Origin: G963708235 sp963708235
GTDB taxonomy: Bacteria > Actinomycetota > Acidimicrobiia > Spongiisociales > UBA5794
Direction of reading: 5' to 3'
DNA length: 64,000 nt
NCBI GenBank assembly: GCA_963708235.1
Contig: OY970200.1
Location: 1,860,001-1,924,000, forward strand
The first letter of the stretch is position 1, and each line of letters opens with the position of its first letter. The translations under genes and the position numbers were made by a program. The notes below the pieces were generated by a model. That model saw only the letters and a program-made list of their open reading frames with translations, was not told the DNA's origin and made no database searches. Shown piece by piece: positions 8,123-18,412 of this stretch.

Positions 8123-8367
8123 CGTCACGACGTGGCGGACCCGGTGCCGGTGACGGGACGTCCGGTCAGGGCGACGGGCTCCGCACCACATCCACACTGG
8201 GACTCGCCGTGTTCGGGCCGGCGACGCTGCTCAGTGGACTGATCACCTTCGTCACCATCCCCACCGGGGTCCCGGCGTTCCTGGCGGGGCTCTTCGTGGT
8301 GTGTCTGCTGCTGACGGTGCTCTTCGCCGCCGCCTACCTCATCGACGACCTTCGCCGCCGTCCCTGA
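8119..8367 (+). CDS. Small two-helix membrane protein
   Basis: 82 residues, starting with GTG in a GTGA overlap with the previous gene. An N-terminal Gly/Arg-rich stretch of about 25 residues precedes two transmembrane helices (about residues 27-45 and 51-72) and a terminal DDLRRRP. No family recognised. It is a credible gene because of its perfect coupling and hydrophobic profile, but it is short and its function is unknown. Confidence 0.6.
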   Translation: MTSRRGGPGAGDGTSGQGDGLRTTSTLGLAVFGPATLLSGLITFVTIPTGVPAFLAGLFVVCLLLTVLFAAAYLIDDLRRRP

Positions 8368-8386
8368 ACCACCTGCCCTGACCGTA

Positions 8387-8469
8387 TCGGGTCTGCGTGT
8401 CGGGTCCGGCCTCTCGGGTCTGGCGCATCGGGTCTGGCGCATCGGGTCTGGCCGATCGGGTCTGGCCGA
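8387..8469. repeat. 14-bp tandem repeat array (six units)
   Basis: The spacer between two convergent genes consists almost entirely of 13-14-bp units: TCGGGTCTGCGTG (8387), TCGGGTCCGGCCTC (8400), TCGGGTCTGGCGCA twice (8414 and 8428) and TCGGGTCTGGCCGA twice (8442 and 8456). Adjacent pairs are identical, which suggests recent stepwise duplication. It begins 19 bases after one stop and ends 12 bases before the fabF stop. Confidence 0.9.
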
Positions 8470-8481
8470 TCGAGGCGGCGG

Positions 8482-9726
<1,245 letters not shown>

Positions 9727-9750
9727 GAAGTCTCCTTTCGACAAGTGAGA

Positions 9751-9996
9751 TCAGGCGTTGACCTTGGACTCGACGATGTCGACCGCCTCACCGACCGTGG
9801 TGATCTTCTCGGCCTCTTCGTCAGGGATCTTCACCTCGAAGTTGTCCTCGAGCGCCATAAGCAGTTCGACCACGCCAAGCGAATCGACCTCGAGGTCCTC
9901 CTCGAACTTGGCTTCCATCGTGATCTTGTCGCGCTCGAGTCCGAGCTCCTCGACGAGAAGATCCACGAGTTTCGCCTCGATGTCGGTTCGGTTCAT
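9751..9996 (-). CDS. acpP: Acyl carrier protein
   Basis: 81-residue acidic four-helix acyl carrier protein. The 4'-phosphopantetheine attachment serine lies in EVDSLGVVELLMALE (Ser39). It shuttles the growing acyl chain between FabD, FabH, FabG and FabF, all encoded around it. The ATG at 9996 is preceded by AAGGAGG. The C-terminus (ITTVGEAVDIVESK) is typical. It lies between fabG and fabF with 20-30-base gaps, in keeping with one fatty acid synthesis transcript. Confidence 0.97.
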   Translation of the reverse strand: MNRTDIEAKLVDLLVEELGLERDKITMEAKFEEDLEVDSLGVVELLMALEDNFEVKIPDEEAEKITTVGEAVDIVESKVNA

Positions 9997-10027
9997 GGTG
10001 AAGCCTCCTTGGCGTTCGGACAGGTGT

Positions 10028-10789
10028 TCATAGGGCGAGGCCGCCATCGACGACGATGGCCTGACCGGTGATATACGACGCTTCGCCGGAGGCAAGATAG
10101 CCGACGACGGATGCGATCTCCTCTGGACGTCCGAGACGTCCCAGGGCGATCTGGGCACTCATCTCCGCCGCCCGGTCCTCGATGAGACCGGCGGTGAGAT
10201 CTGTGGCGATGAACCCGGGAGCCACCACGTTGACCGTGATCCCCCGCGATCCAACCTCTTTGGCGACGGACTTGGCGAATCCGATGATCCCGGCCTTGCT
10301 GGCCGCATAGTTCGCCTGGCCCGGATTGCCGGTGACGCCTGCCACCGAGCTGATACAGATGATCCGTCCCCACCGGTTGCGCAGCATGCCCCGCAGCGCC
10401 GCCTTGGTGCACAGGAACTGCGAGGTGAGGTTGGTGAGGATCACTTCGTCCCAAGCTTCCGGGGACATCCGCAGCAACAGGTCGTCGCGGGTGATCCCGG
10501 CGTTGTTGATCAGAATCTCGACCCGGCCGAAGTGCTCGCCGACGGCGGCGAACATCGCCTCGACGGCGGCACGGTCACCGACGTCGCCCTGAAAGGCGGC
10601 GGCGACTCCGCCCCGCTGCTCGATGGCGGCGACGACGTCTTTGGCGGCCGCCTCGTTCCCGGCGAAACCCACCGCCACACGATGCCCGTCGGCCGCCAGC
10701 CGTTCGGCGACGGCGCGACCGATGCCACGGGACCCGCCGGTGACGAGGGCGACGCGACTTACGGCCTCGCTCGGCGTCGGTTCCCCCAT
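10028..10789 (-). CDS. fabG: 3-oxoacyl-ACP reductase
   Basis: 253 residues, short-chain dehydrogenase/reductase that reduces 3-oxoacyl-ACP with NADPH. Seen: the cofactor loop TGGSRGIGRA (about residues 17-26), the NNAG motif, and the Ser-Tyr-Lys catalytic set in ISSVAGVTGNPGQANYAASK; the C-terminal IVVDGGLAL is standard. I chose the ATG at 10789, preceded by GGGGAG five bases away. Longer in-frame starts exist (GTG at 10882, overlapping fabH) but would add a low-complexity Asp/His-rich extension that carries a 12-bp tandem duplication. It lies between fabH and acpP on the same strand. Confidence 0.95.
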   Translation of the reverse strand: MGEPTPSEAVSRVALVTGGSRGIGRAVAERLAADGHRVAVGFAGNEAAAKDVVAAIEQRGGVAAAFQGDVGDRAAVEAMFAAVGEHFGRVEILINNAGITRDDLLLRMSPEAWDEVILTNLTSQFLCTKAALRGMLRNRWGRIICISSVAGVTGNPGQANYAASKAGIIGFAKSVAKEVGSRGITVNVVAPGFIATDLTAGLIEDRAAEMSAQIALGRLGRPEEIASVVGYLASGEASYITGQAIVVDGGLAL

Positions 10790-10821
10790 CGGTGTGCTCC
10801 CCATCTCTGTGTCGTCGCCCA

Positions 10822-10845
10822 GGTCGGTGTGCCGGTCGGTGTGCG
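10822..10845 (-). repeat. 12-bp tandem duplication upstream of fabG
   Basis: On the plus strand GGTCGGTGTGCC is followed by GGTCGGTGTGCG. It lies in the fabH-fabG gap, upstream of the chosen fabG start. Confidence 0.75.
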
Positions 10846-10868
10846 GGTCGTGGTCGCCGGCGTCGGTT

Positions 10869-11948
<1,080 letters not shown>

Positions 11949-11974
11949 GGCACTCCCTTCGCGCATCGGGAAAC

Positions 11975-12889
11975 TCATTGTACGACCTCGGCCACCGCCG
12001 CCACGTCTTCGAGTCTGGAGACGACGTGGACGGTGGCGCCGGGGACGCTGCGGCGGGCCAGCCCGGCGGTGACGTCTCCGGGACCGATGTGGACGAAGGT
12101 GTCGATCCCGATGGCCGCCATCGCCGCCAGACCGGCGGAGAACCGGACCGGGGACACCAGCTGGCGACGCAGCGCCGTCACCGGGTCGGTGACCGGCGCC
12201 GCATCGGCGTTGCCGTAGACGGGAAAGGCGGGTTCGTCGAAATGGACACCGGTGAGGGCATCGGCCAAATCATCGGCGGCCGGTTCCATCAGCGGGGAGT
12301 GGAAGGCGCCGGCGACATTGAGCGGGATGACCCGGCGGATCCCGAACTCCCGTCCGTTGGCGGCGGCCCAGGCGAGATCGTCCTCACCACCGGCGACCAC
12401 CACCTGTCCGGGGGCATTGAGGTTGGCGACCCACAGTGACCCGCCGTCGGTGCGCCGTGCCTGCGCCAGCGACTCCGCCTGCTCGTCGTCGGCGCCGAGC
12501 AGCGCCGCCATCCCGGACCGGGTGGAGCGACCGCTCCGCGCCATCGCCTCCCCCCTGGCCTTGACCAACGCCAGTCCCGAGTCGAATCCGAGGGCGCCGG
12601 CGGCGGCGAGCGCGGTGTACTCGCCCAGCGAGTGGCCCGCCGCCGCCGCCGGGGCCGGGGCGACCGTGCGGAAGGCGTCCCACAGGGCGTAGGCCACGAC
12701 ATACAGCGCCGGCTGGGCGTGGTCGGTGCGGGTGAGCTCGTCGTCCGGACCGTTTGCGCACAGCGCCGGTAGCGACCAACCGAGAACGCCATCGGCGATG
12801 TCGACGAGGTCGGGACGGGCGGCGAGCACATCTGCGCCCATTCCGATGTGTTGACTCCCCTGGCCGGGGAAGAGGATGGCGTAGGTCAT
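11975..12889 (-). CDS. fabD: Malonyl-CoA:ACP transacylase
   Basis: 304 residues. Transfers malonyl from CoA to ACP for fatty acid elongation. The N-terminal FPGQGSQ motif, nucleophile Ser87 in GHSLGEY and His197 in AGAFHSPLM are all visible. The ATG at 12889 is the natural family start; its ribosome-binding site is weak. A minus-strand TAACCT box about 26 bases upstream (12916-12921) could be the promoter of the fab cluster. It is encoded first in the run fabD-fabH-fabG-acpP-fabF. Confidence 0.96.
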   Translation of the reverse strand: MTYAILFPGQGSQHIGMGADVLAARPDLVDIADGVLGWSLPALCANGPDDELTRTDHAQPALYVVAYALWDAFRTVAPAPAAAAGHSLGEYTALAAAGALGFDSGLALVKARGEAMARSGRSTRSGMAALLGADDEQAESLAQARRTDGGSLWVANLNAPGQVVVAGGEDDLAWAAANGREFGIRRVIPLNVAGAFHSPLMEPAADDLADALTGVHFDEPAFPVYGNADAAPVTDPVTALRRQLVSPVRFSAGLAAMAAIGIDTFVHIGPGDVTAGLARRSVPGATVHVVSRLEDVAAVAEVVQ

Positions 12890-12993
12890 GAGGTGTGGGA
12901 CTCCGCGTGGCGGGCCGAGGTTACCCGAACACGCTTGCCCACGGCCCCATCCGGACGCGCCGGATCGGGCTCGCCCGTCTGGCTCGTCCCGGG

Positions 12994-14166
12994 CTACGGG
13001 TGCTCGAGAAGGCGGCGGATACCGCGAACGGCCTGCTGGATCCGCTGGTCGTTCTCGACGAGGGCGAACCGGACATGACGGTCGCCGGATGGTCCGAAGC
13101 CCACCCCTGGGCTGACGGCCACCTTGGCGTGTTCGATCAGGTGGCTGCAGAATTCGAGCGAACCCATGTGGGCGAACGACTCGGGGATCTCCGCCCAAAG
13201 GAACATGGTTCCCTCCGGCTTGTCCACCTTCCAGCCCGCCCGGTTGAGCCCGTCGACGAGAGTGTCGCGGCGGCGGCGGTAGACGGCGTTGACCTCGTCG
13301 ATGAAGTCGTCGCCGTCGTTGAGGGCCACGATCGAGGCGATCTGAATCGGCTGGAAGGTGCCGTAGTCGAGATACGACTTGAGCTGGGCGAGGGCGCCGA
13401 CCATCTTGCGGTTACCGACCACGAACCCGACTCGCCAGCCGGCCATCGAGTGGCTCTTGGAGAGGGTGTAGAGCTCGACACCGACCTCGGATGCGCCGGG
13501 CACCTCGAGCATCGAGGGTGGGCGGTACCCGTCGAACGAGATGTCGGCGTACGCGAAGTCGTGGACCAACATCACCTCGTTCTCGCGGGCGAATGCCACC
13601 AACCGCTCGAAGAACGAGAGGTCGACACAGGTGGTGGTCGGATTGTGCGGGAACGAGACCAGGATCACCCGTGGACGCGGCCACGAGTCGTGGAACGACT
13701 CCTCGAGCTGCTCGAAGTAGTCGGTTGCCGAACCGATCGGGATCTTGCGGACTTCGGCCCCCGCCAGCACCGGGGCGTAGATGTGGATCGGGTAGGAAGG
13801 CTCGGGGACGATGGCGACGTCGCCGGGCTGGACCAGGGTCCACATCAGATGGGACAGACCCTCCTTGGCGCCGATCGTGGTGAGGATCTCCGTCTCCGGA
13901 TCCAGGTCGACACCGAACCGCCTCCGGTAACGCTGCGCAACCGCCCGCCGCAGGTTGGGCAGCCCGCGCGACGACGAGTACCCGTGGTTGCGACCCGAGC
14001 GGGCGGCCTCGGTGAGCTTGTCCACGACGAACGGAGCGCTGGGCAGATCCGGATTACCGAACCCGAGATCGACGATGTCGTCGCCACGGTGCCGCGCCTC
14101 GATCTTGAGCTGGTTGACCTGGGCGAACACATACGGCGGCAGGTTGTTGATCCGGCGGAATTCCAT
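12994..14166 (-). CDS. alaC: Alanine-type class I aminotransferase (AlaC-like)
   Basis: 390 residues, PLP-dependent fold type I aminotransferase. Seen: GFGNPDLP near residue 36, the HNPTTT motif (residues 174-179) that binds PLP phosphate and the substrate carboxylate, DFAYADI, and the Schiff-base Lys237 in TLSKSHSMAGWR. The sequence as a whole is closest to the AlaC/YfdZ group, which makes alanine from pyruvate and glutamate; an LL-diaminopimelate or aspartate aminotransferase is the alternative. The ATG at 14166 was chosen because MEFRRINNLPPYVF is the usual N-terminus. It lies 104 bases upstream of fabD on the same strand, while its own upstream side holds the TIR repeat. Confidence 0.88.
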   Translation of the reverse strand: MEFRRINNLPPYVFAQVNQLKIEARHRGDDIVDLGFGNPDLPSAPFVVDKLTEAARSGRNHGYSSSRGLPNLRRAVAQRYRRRFGVDLDPETEILTTIGAKEGLSHLMWTLVQPGDVAIVPEPSYPIHIYAPVLAGAEVRKIPIGSATDYFEQLEESFHDSWPRPRVILVSFPHNPTTTCVDLSFFERLVAFARENEVMLVHDFAYADISFDGYRPPSMLEVPGASEVGVELYTLSKSHSMAGWRVGFVVGNRKMVGALAQLKSYLDYGTFQPIQIASIVALNDGDDFIDEVNAVYRRRRDTLVDGLNRAGWKVDKPEGTMFLWAEIPESFAHMGSLEFCSHLIEHAKVAVSPGVGFGPSGDRHVRFALVENDQRIQQAVRGIRRLLEHP

Positions 14167-14278
14167 CTCCGCAGGCTAACTCTCTCTTGGCCCACCCCGC
14201 CCCGGGGGCGACCGGGCGCCCCTCCGCTGTGACGCACCCGCATCGAGACCCGCAATACCATGCAGAACAGCCCCTTCT

Positions 14279-14521
14279 GGCCCTCCCCTCCTCGGGAGGA
14301 GGGGAGGCTGCGGACGCTTGCGGACGCAGACGGGGCGGAGCGCGACGTCAATGTCCGCCCCACCCGCAGAATCACCGACGGAGCACGTGGGAGGCCGTGA
14401 CGTCTCCGACGCGCCAGCGGTCCTCGCGCGACAGTTCGGCCGCACGCGCAACGATCCCGCGCCCCGCCCCCACCCTCCTCCCAGAGCCTCGGAGGCACCC
14501 CGCCCCCCGGGCGTGGGGAAG
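14279..14521 (-). repeat. TIR-bounded structured repeat, copy 1 (~243 bp)
   Basis: The 355-bp spacer 14167-14521 has no gene. Its main content is a diverged copy of the repeat found at 58355 and 58839. The left stem CTCCCCTCCTC pairs with GAGGAGGGGAG around 14283-14306. An inner inverted repeat, GGGGCGGAGCGCG (from 14332) with CGCGCCCCGCCCC (to 14470), pairs at 12 of 13 positions. The right end has the degenerate hairpin CCCCGCCC...GGGCGTGGGG. The element ends one base before the stop codon of the minus-strand LiaF-like gene. Bases 14167-14278 show nothing recognisable apart from the upstream region of alaC. Confidence 0.8.
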
Positions 14522-15193
14522 TCACTTCCACTGGTCGGGGTGCCGGATCTCGAGGGCGCCGAGGAGAACGAAGGCGCTCACCCTGAGGACGGGGGCTCCG
14601 GCGGGGAGCCCGTTGCGTTGGGTGGTGTCGTCCCACAGACCGAGCAGGGGGATGCCCGAGATCTGGACCTCCCACCCGTGGGGGACGACGATCTCACAGG
14701 CGCCGAACAGCGAGGTCACTGCAAGCCGGGCGTCGCGGGTGGGGGTCGCCTCGGTGAGATCGAGCTCGAGGCTGCCGAGGATGGCGGTCAGCTCCCCACC
14801 CCTGAGCCGCCCCGATCGGGAAACCAGGTGACGCACCCCGAAGATCACAAAACCTCTCACGGTGTCGCCGGCGGTCTCCGGTGGTCCGACGATGCGGGGG
14901 GTCACCAGGGCGATCCCGGCGAGGATGAGCAGGGTGGGCCACAACACCGCCCACACCGAGCCGGTCACCACGCCGGTGGTGAACGCCAGCAGGAGCAGAC
15001 CGACCACCGCCAGCATCAGCGACCCGACGGCGGCCCGTCGATCGATGGCGAACTGGACGACCCCGAGCGCCACCAGGATCAGCGGCCACCACTTCGCCAC
15101 CACATCGGCGGCATCGAGATCGGTGGCGAGACCCACCAGGAACACCGCACCGACAAGGATGAGGCCGATTCCGATGACGAAACGGCCTGCCAT
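14522..15193 (-). CDS. LiaF/LiaI-like membrane protein
   Basis: 223 residues. Four transmembrane helices (about residues 4-21, 32-48, 55-74 and 77-95) are followed by a soluble beta-helical C-terminal domain with repeating strands (LTAILGSLELDLTEA, LAVTSLFGACEIVVPHGWEVQ, VLRVSAFVLLGALEIR). This is the LiaF/DUF2154 type of cell-wall-stress-associated protein. The ATG at 15193 lies two bases after the DUF1232 stop, so translation is coupled. LiaF in firmicutes restrains a LiaRS two-component system; no such system is encoded here, so the role here is unknown. Confidence 0.82.
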   Translation of the reverse strand: MAGRFVIGIGLILVGAVFLVGLATDLDAADVVAKWWPLILVALGVVQFAIDRRAAVGSLMLAVVGLLLLAFTTGVVTGSVWAVLWPTLLILAGIALVTPRIVGPPETAGDTVRGFVIFGVRHLVSRSGRLRGGELTAILGSLELDLTEATPTRDARLAVTSLFGACEIVVPHGWEVQISGIPLLGLWDDTTQRNGLPAGAPVLRVSAFVLLGALEIRHPDQWK

Positions 15194-15195
15194 GG

Positions 15196-15627
15196 CTATG
15201 GAACCAGGAGGCGGCGCAACCGGGTGGGCACCATCTCGGCACCCCATTCCGAGACGGCCGACACCAGATCGAACGCATCGTCGCTCCCGGGCCAGTACCG
15301 GCGCAGCACCTCGGGGGCCACCCCGTCGCTGAGCACCTTGACGGCGACGGCGGCAAGAACCAGGTCGTCGAGCTGGCCGAACATCGGGACGAAGTCGGGG
15401 ATCAGATCGAGCGGTGACAGCAGATAGCCGGCGACCCCGACCGCAACCAGTTTGCGACGCAACGCCACCTTCGGGTCCTTGAGCAGCCGACCCATCATCA
15501 ACAGCAGGTGGGGGCCGGCCAGTGCCGCCTCGGCGAGCAACTGCGGGGTGGTGCGCGCCGGGACCGGCACGGCATCATCGATGCGGTGGGCGTCGTTTCC
15601 GGGCGGGTTGACGTTGCCGAGCGTCAT
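15196..15627 (-). CDS. DUF1232 (YkvA-like) protein
   Basis: 143 residues. The DUF1232 core is clear: KVALRRKLVAVGVAGYLLSPLDLIPDFVP followed by GQLDDLVLAAVAVKVL (about residues 52-100), which forms a short membrane-associated helical hairpin. The family is widespread and functionally uncharacterised. The ATG at 15627 overlaps the ROK kinase stop by four bases (ATGA), and the stop is two bases before the LiaF-like ATG. It therefore belongs to a four-gene coupled run on the minus strand. Confidence 0.9.
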   Translation of the reverse strand: MTLGNVNPPGNDAHRIDDAVPVPARTTPQLLAEAALAGPHLLLMMGRLLKDPKVALRRKLVAVGVAGYLLSPLDLIPDFVPMFGQLDDLVLAAVAVKVLSDGVAPEVLRRYWPGSDDAFDLVSAVSEWGAEMVPTRLRRLLVP

Positions 15628-16583
15628 GCGTGCACCTCCAATGGGAGCCTACCGGCCACCAGCTCCCTTGCCATCAGGGCGGCACCGACGGCGGCGGCGG
15701 ACGGACCCAGTTCGGCCACCACGATCGGAGGGAGGGTACGGTGCGAACCCCCGTGGAGGGCGTCCGCCGCCGTGCGGCGGGCCGGTCCGAGCAGGCTCTC
15801 CCCCACCGCACCGAGGCCGCCGCCGACCACGACGATCTGGGGATCGAGCACGGCGATCAGGTTGCACAGCCCGCGTCCGAAGTCGGCGCCGACCTGGGCG
15901 ACCAGTCCCCGCGCTGCCTCGTCCCCCCCGTCGGCGGCACGGGTCACCGCTTCACCGGTGACCTCGACACCGTTGAGCCGTTGCGCCAGGGTCCCGTCGC
16001 GGTTCTGGGTGAGGTATTCGCGCGCCAGGCGGGTCAGCGCCGGCCCCGAGGCAACGGTCTCCCAGCACCCACGCTTACCGCAGGCGCAGCGGAACCCGGG
16101 ACGCTCGAACGAGGTGTGGCCCCACTCCCCCGCATACGAACCGCCGCGGTAGATCTCGCCGTCGACCACGATCGCCCCACCGATCCCGGTGCCGAGGGTC
16201 ACCAGCAGCATGTGCCGGTATCCCTTTCCCGAACCGATCCGATGTTCGGCGAAGGCCCCGGCGTTGGCGTCGTTGTCGACGACGGCGGGCAGCGAGAACG
16301 CCTCTTCGAGATCGGTACGCAGATGCACGGCGTTGCCGGCGACATGAGGGCCCCAGACAAAGATCCCCTCCGGCCACTGCACCAGCCCGGCGATCCCGGC
16401 ACCGATGCCGACGACCTCGGGGGTCATCAGCTCGGTGACCGCATCGATCACCGCCGCCGAGAGATGTTTGGTCGATCCCGGGTTGGAGAAGCGGCGCTCG
16501 TCGACCACCTCGTCGCCGACAAGCCTGACGGCGAGAAGCTTGGTGCCTCCGAGATCGACCCCGATCGTGGTGGTGGAGCGGAT
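15624..16583 (-). CDS. ROK-family sugar kinase (glucokinase-like), non-canonical start
   Basis: About 319 residues if started at the ATC at 16583. The ATP-binding DLGGTK motif is coded upstream of the first available ATG/GTG/TTG (GTG at 16508), so a start at 16508 would delete the phosphate-1 loop. Downstream are the ROK substrate residues VDNDANAGAFAEHRIG and TLGTGIGGAIVV, the EWGHTSFE histidine and the zinc-binding CACGKRGC. Length and motifs match ROK glucokinases, which phosphorylate glucose or a related sugar. ATC at 16583 has AAGG nine bases upstream; ATT at 16628 and CTG at 16646 are other in-frame options before the arsA stop. The stop overlaps the DUF1232 ATG. Confidence 0.85.
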   Translation of the reverse strand: MRSTTTIGVDLGGTKLLAVRLVGDEVVDERRFSNPGSTKHLSAAVIDAVTELMTPEVVGIGAGIAGLVQWPEGIFVWGPHVAGNAVHLRTDLEEAFSLPAVVDNDANAGAFAEHRIGSGKGYRHMLLVTLGTGIGGAIVVDGEIYRGGSYAGEWGHTSFERPGFRCACGKRGCWETVASGPALTRLAREYLTQNRDGTLAQRLNGVEVTGEAVTRAADGGDEAARGLVAQVGADFGRGLCNLIAVLDPQIVVVGGGLGAVGESLLGPARRTAADALHGGSHRTLPPIVVAELGPSAAAVGAALMARELVAGRLPLEVHA

Positions 16584-16650
16584 GGTGGTGGTCCTTGTGA
16601 GGAGACGGGCGCCGACGGCACGACGAATCGTGGGCCGGGCCGTCAGGGTA

Positions 16651-17826
16651 TCAGTCGAGACCGAAGGTCACCCGGAGCTCGCCGTCGACGAGTTTGGCTT
16701 GGCGGATTTCCCGACGCTTGAGCGAGTCCGGCAACACCATCGTCCGGCGGTACGCCCCGAGGGTGACGAACAGCTCGTCGCCGTGCCGGAGGACGTTGAC
16801 GTCATCGGAGGTGGCGAACGGGACCGACATCACCAGCACCACATCGTCGCCCTGACCCGCTTCGTCCTCGACACGGAAGGGACGCCCCTCGGAGAAGTGG
16901 TCGGTAGGGTCGGTATCCCCGTAGAGCTCCTCGCCGACGGTACGGAGCCGGTCGAGACCCACCATCTCCTCGTCGAACAACCGGAGACGGCGAATGGCGA
17001 CATCGGCGAAGCCTTCCTCCACCGCAACGAGATGTTCGGCTTGGATCTCCCTCCACCGGGCGAAGTACGGATCGGTCACCGTGTCGGGGAGCACCCGGTT
17101 GACGATGGCGGCATCGACGGCGTATCCGAAGAGTCCGAGGTAGGTGTAGGTGCGGCGGGCTTCGGCGATCACCATCTTCTCCGGATTCATCACCAGGCGG
17201 GCACTGGTGACATCGGGATCGGCCAGGATCTCGCGAATCCCGTCGAGCCGGTCGTAGAAGCGGGCGACGGCGGCGAACACCCGGTCGTCGGCGACGGGCA
17301 GCGTGGTCACCCGGCTGAGCACCGGACGCACCACCTTCGCCATCCGGCGCCCGATCGGGAACATCTTCTCCATGTACCAGGAGAGCACCTCGGGAAGCGA
17401 CAGCAGACGCAGGGTCTCGGCGGTGGGAGCGCAGTCGACGACGATGGTGTCGTACTCGCCGGAGCGCACGTGGTCGCGCACCGTCACCAACGAGAACAAC
17501 TCGTCCATCCCGGGAAACACCGACAGCTCCTCGGCTTCGATTCCCTTCAGCCCGGACCAGTCGAAGACGGCGGTGAGATGGTCACGGACCTCGCCCCACG
17601 ACTCCTCGAGACGTTGCTGCGAATCGATCTGCTGTGCCGCAAGATGGTCGGTGACGTCGACCGGTTCGTCACCGAACTCGATCTCGAAGGCATCTGCCAG
17701 CGAGTGCGCCGGGTCGGTCGACATCACCAGGGTGCGGTGCCCCAGGTCTGCGGCGCGCAGTGCCGTGGCGGCGGACACCGTGGTCTTGCCGACGCCGCCC
17801 TTCCCGGTGACGAGAAGGACCCTCAT
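16651..17826 (-). CDS. ArsA/GET3-type ATPase
   Basis: 391 residues. SIMIBI-class P-loop ATPase: deviant Walker A GKGGVGKTT (residues 8-16), STDPAHSLADAF switch region, VVDCAPTAETLRLLSLPE switch II, and a C-terminal beta domain (about residues 320-391) that resembles the HSP20-like domain found at the end of actinobacterial ArsA proteins. No Cys pair for arsenite binding is evident, so a role in arsenite export is doubtful; a chaperone or targeting role like GET3 is more likely. The next gene downstream encodes the ROK kinase, and the SRPBCC gene lies 10 bases upstream on the same strand. Confidence 0.9.
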   Translation of the reverse strand: MRVLLVTGKGGVGKTTVSAATALRAADLGHRTLVMSTDPAHSLADAFEIEFGDEPVDVTDHLAAQQIDSQQRLEESWGEVRDHLTAVFDWSGLKGIEAEELSVFPGMDELFSLVTVRDHVRSGEYDTIVVDCAPTAETLRLLSLPEVLSWYMEKMFPIGRRMAKVVRPVLSRVTTLPVADDRVFAAVARFYDRLDGIREILADPDVTSARLVMNPEKMVIAEARRTYTYLGLFGYAVDAAIVNRVLPDTVTDPYFARWREIQAEHLVAVEEGFADVAIRRLRLFDEEMVGLDRLRTVGEELYGDTDPTDHFSEGRPFRVEDEAGQGDDVVLVMSVPFATSDDVNVLRHGDELFVTLGAYRRTMVLPDSLKRREIRQAKLVDGELRVTFGLD

Positions 17827-17836
17827 GATGGCTGCA

Positions 17837-18280
17837 TCATTCGGGTGTCTCTGCCCGCTTCTTCAGGCCGCGCAATGCGCTCGACACGATCTGCTTCTCG
17901 GCCTGGCGTCGCAGGAACCCGGGGACCTTGAATGCCGGATCCACCCGCAGGGCATACAACACCTCGGTGCCGCCGTCGTCGAGGGGGTTGAACTCGTAGC
18001 TGCCGTCCATGGCGGTGATGTCGTCGCCCGGCTCGGCGACCCACGAGAAACCATTGGCGAGCTCGTACGAGTAGCGGAGTGTGTACGAGATCTCCTTGAT
18101 CATGGCGTCGGCGACGAACGACGCCCGGGACGGACGCCCCAGGTCGTCCTCTTCGAGAACCTCGACCTGCTTGACACCGGTGGCCCAGTCCGGATATGCC
18201 TCGAGATCGAGGGCGGTTTCGTAGACGAGCTGCGGTGGTGCCGACACCTCGATGCTCTGAACGGTGCCTTCCATCGTCAT
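17837..18280 (-). CDS. SRPBCC-family protein (polyketide cyclase/START-like)
   Basis: 147 residues, helix-grip fold. Seen: SIEVSAPPQLVYETALDLEAYPDWATGVKQVEVLEED at the N-terminus, a middle antiparallel sheet, and a long C-terminal helix (GFLRRQAEKQIVSSALRGLKKRAE). Members bind hydrophobic ligands; the ligand here is unknown. The ATG at 18280 (MTMEGT) has AGGAG seven bases upstream. It lies 10 bases upstream of the ArsA-type ATPase on the same strand, a pairing that recurs in actinobacteria and suggests the two act together. Confidence 0.85.
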   Translation of the reverse strand: MTMEGTVQSIEVSAPPQLVYETALDLEAYPDWATGVKQVEVLEEDDLGRPSRASFVADAMIKEISYTLRYSYELANGFSWVAEPGDDITAMDGSYEFNPLDDGGTEVLYALRVDPAFKVPGFLRRQAEKQIVSSALRGLKKRAETPE

Positions 18281-18412
18281 GGATCCGCTCCTGGTCGGTG
18301 GCTTGCCGGGTCTGTGATCGCCGCTCAGGGTAGTGCGCCGCACTGTTCAAACCGGTCGGGCGCAAGCGGCCGGGAACCGGTGCCGGCCCACCGATGCAGG
18401 CTCGACGGCCCG

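Noticed and set aside
8387..8469. CRISPR-like array.
   Set aside because: Units are 14 bp with no spacers between them; there are no cas genes. It is a short tandem repeat.
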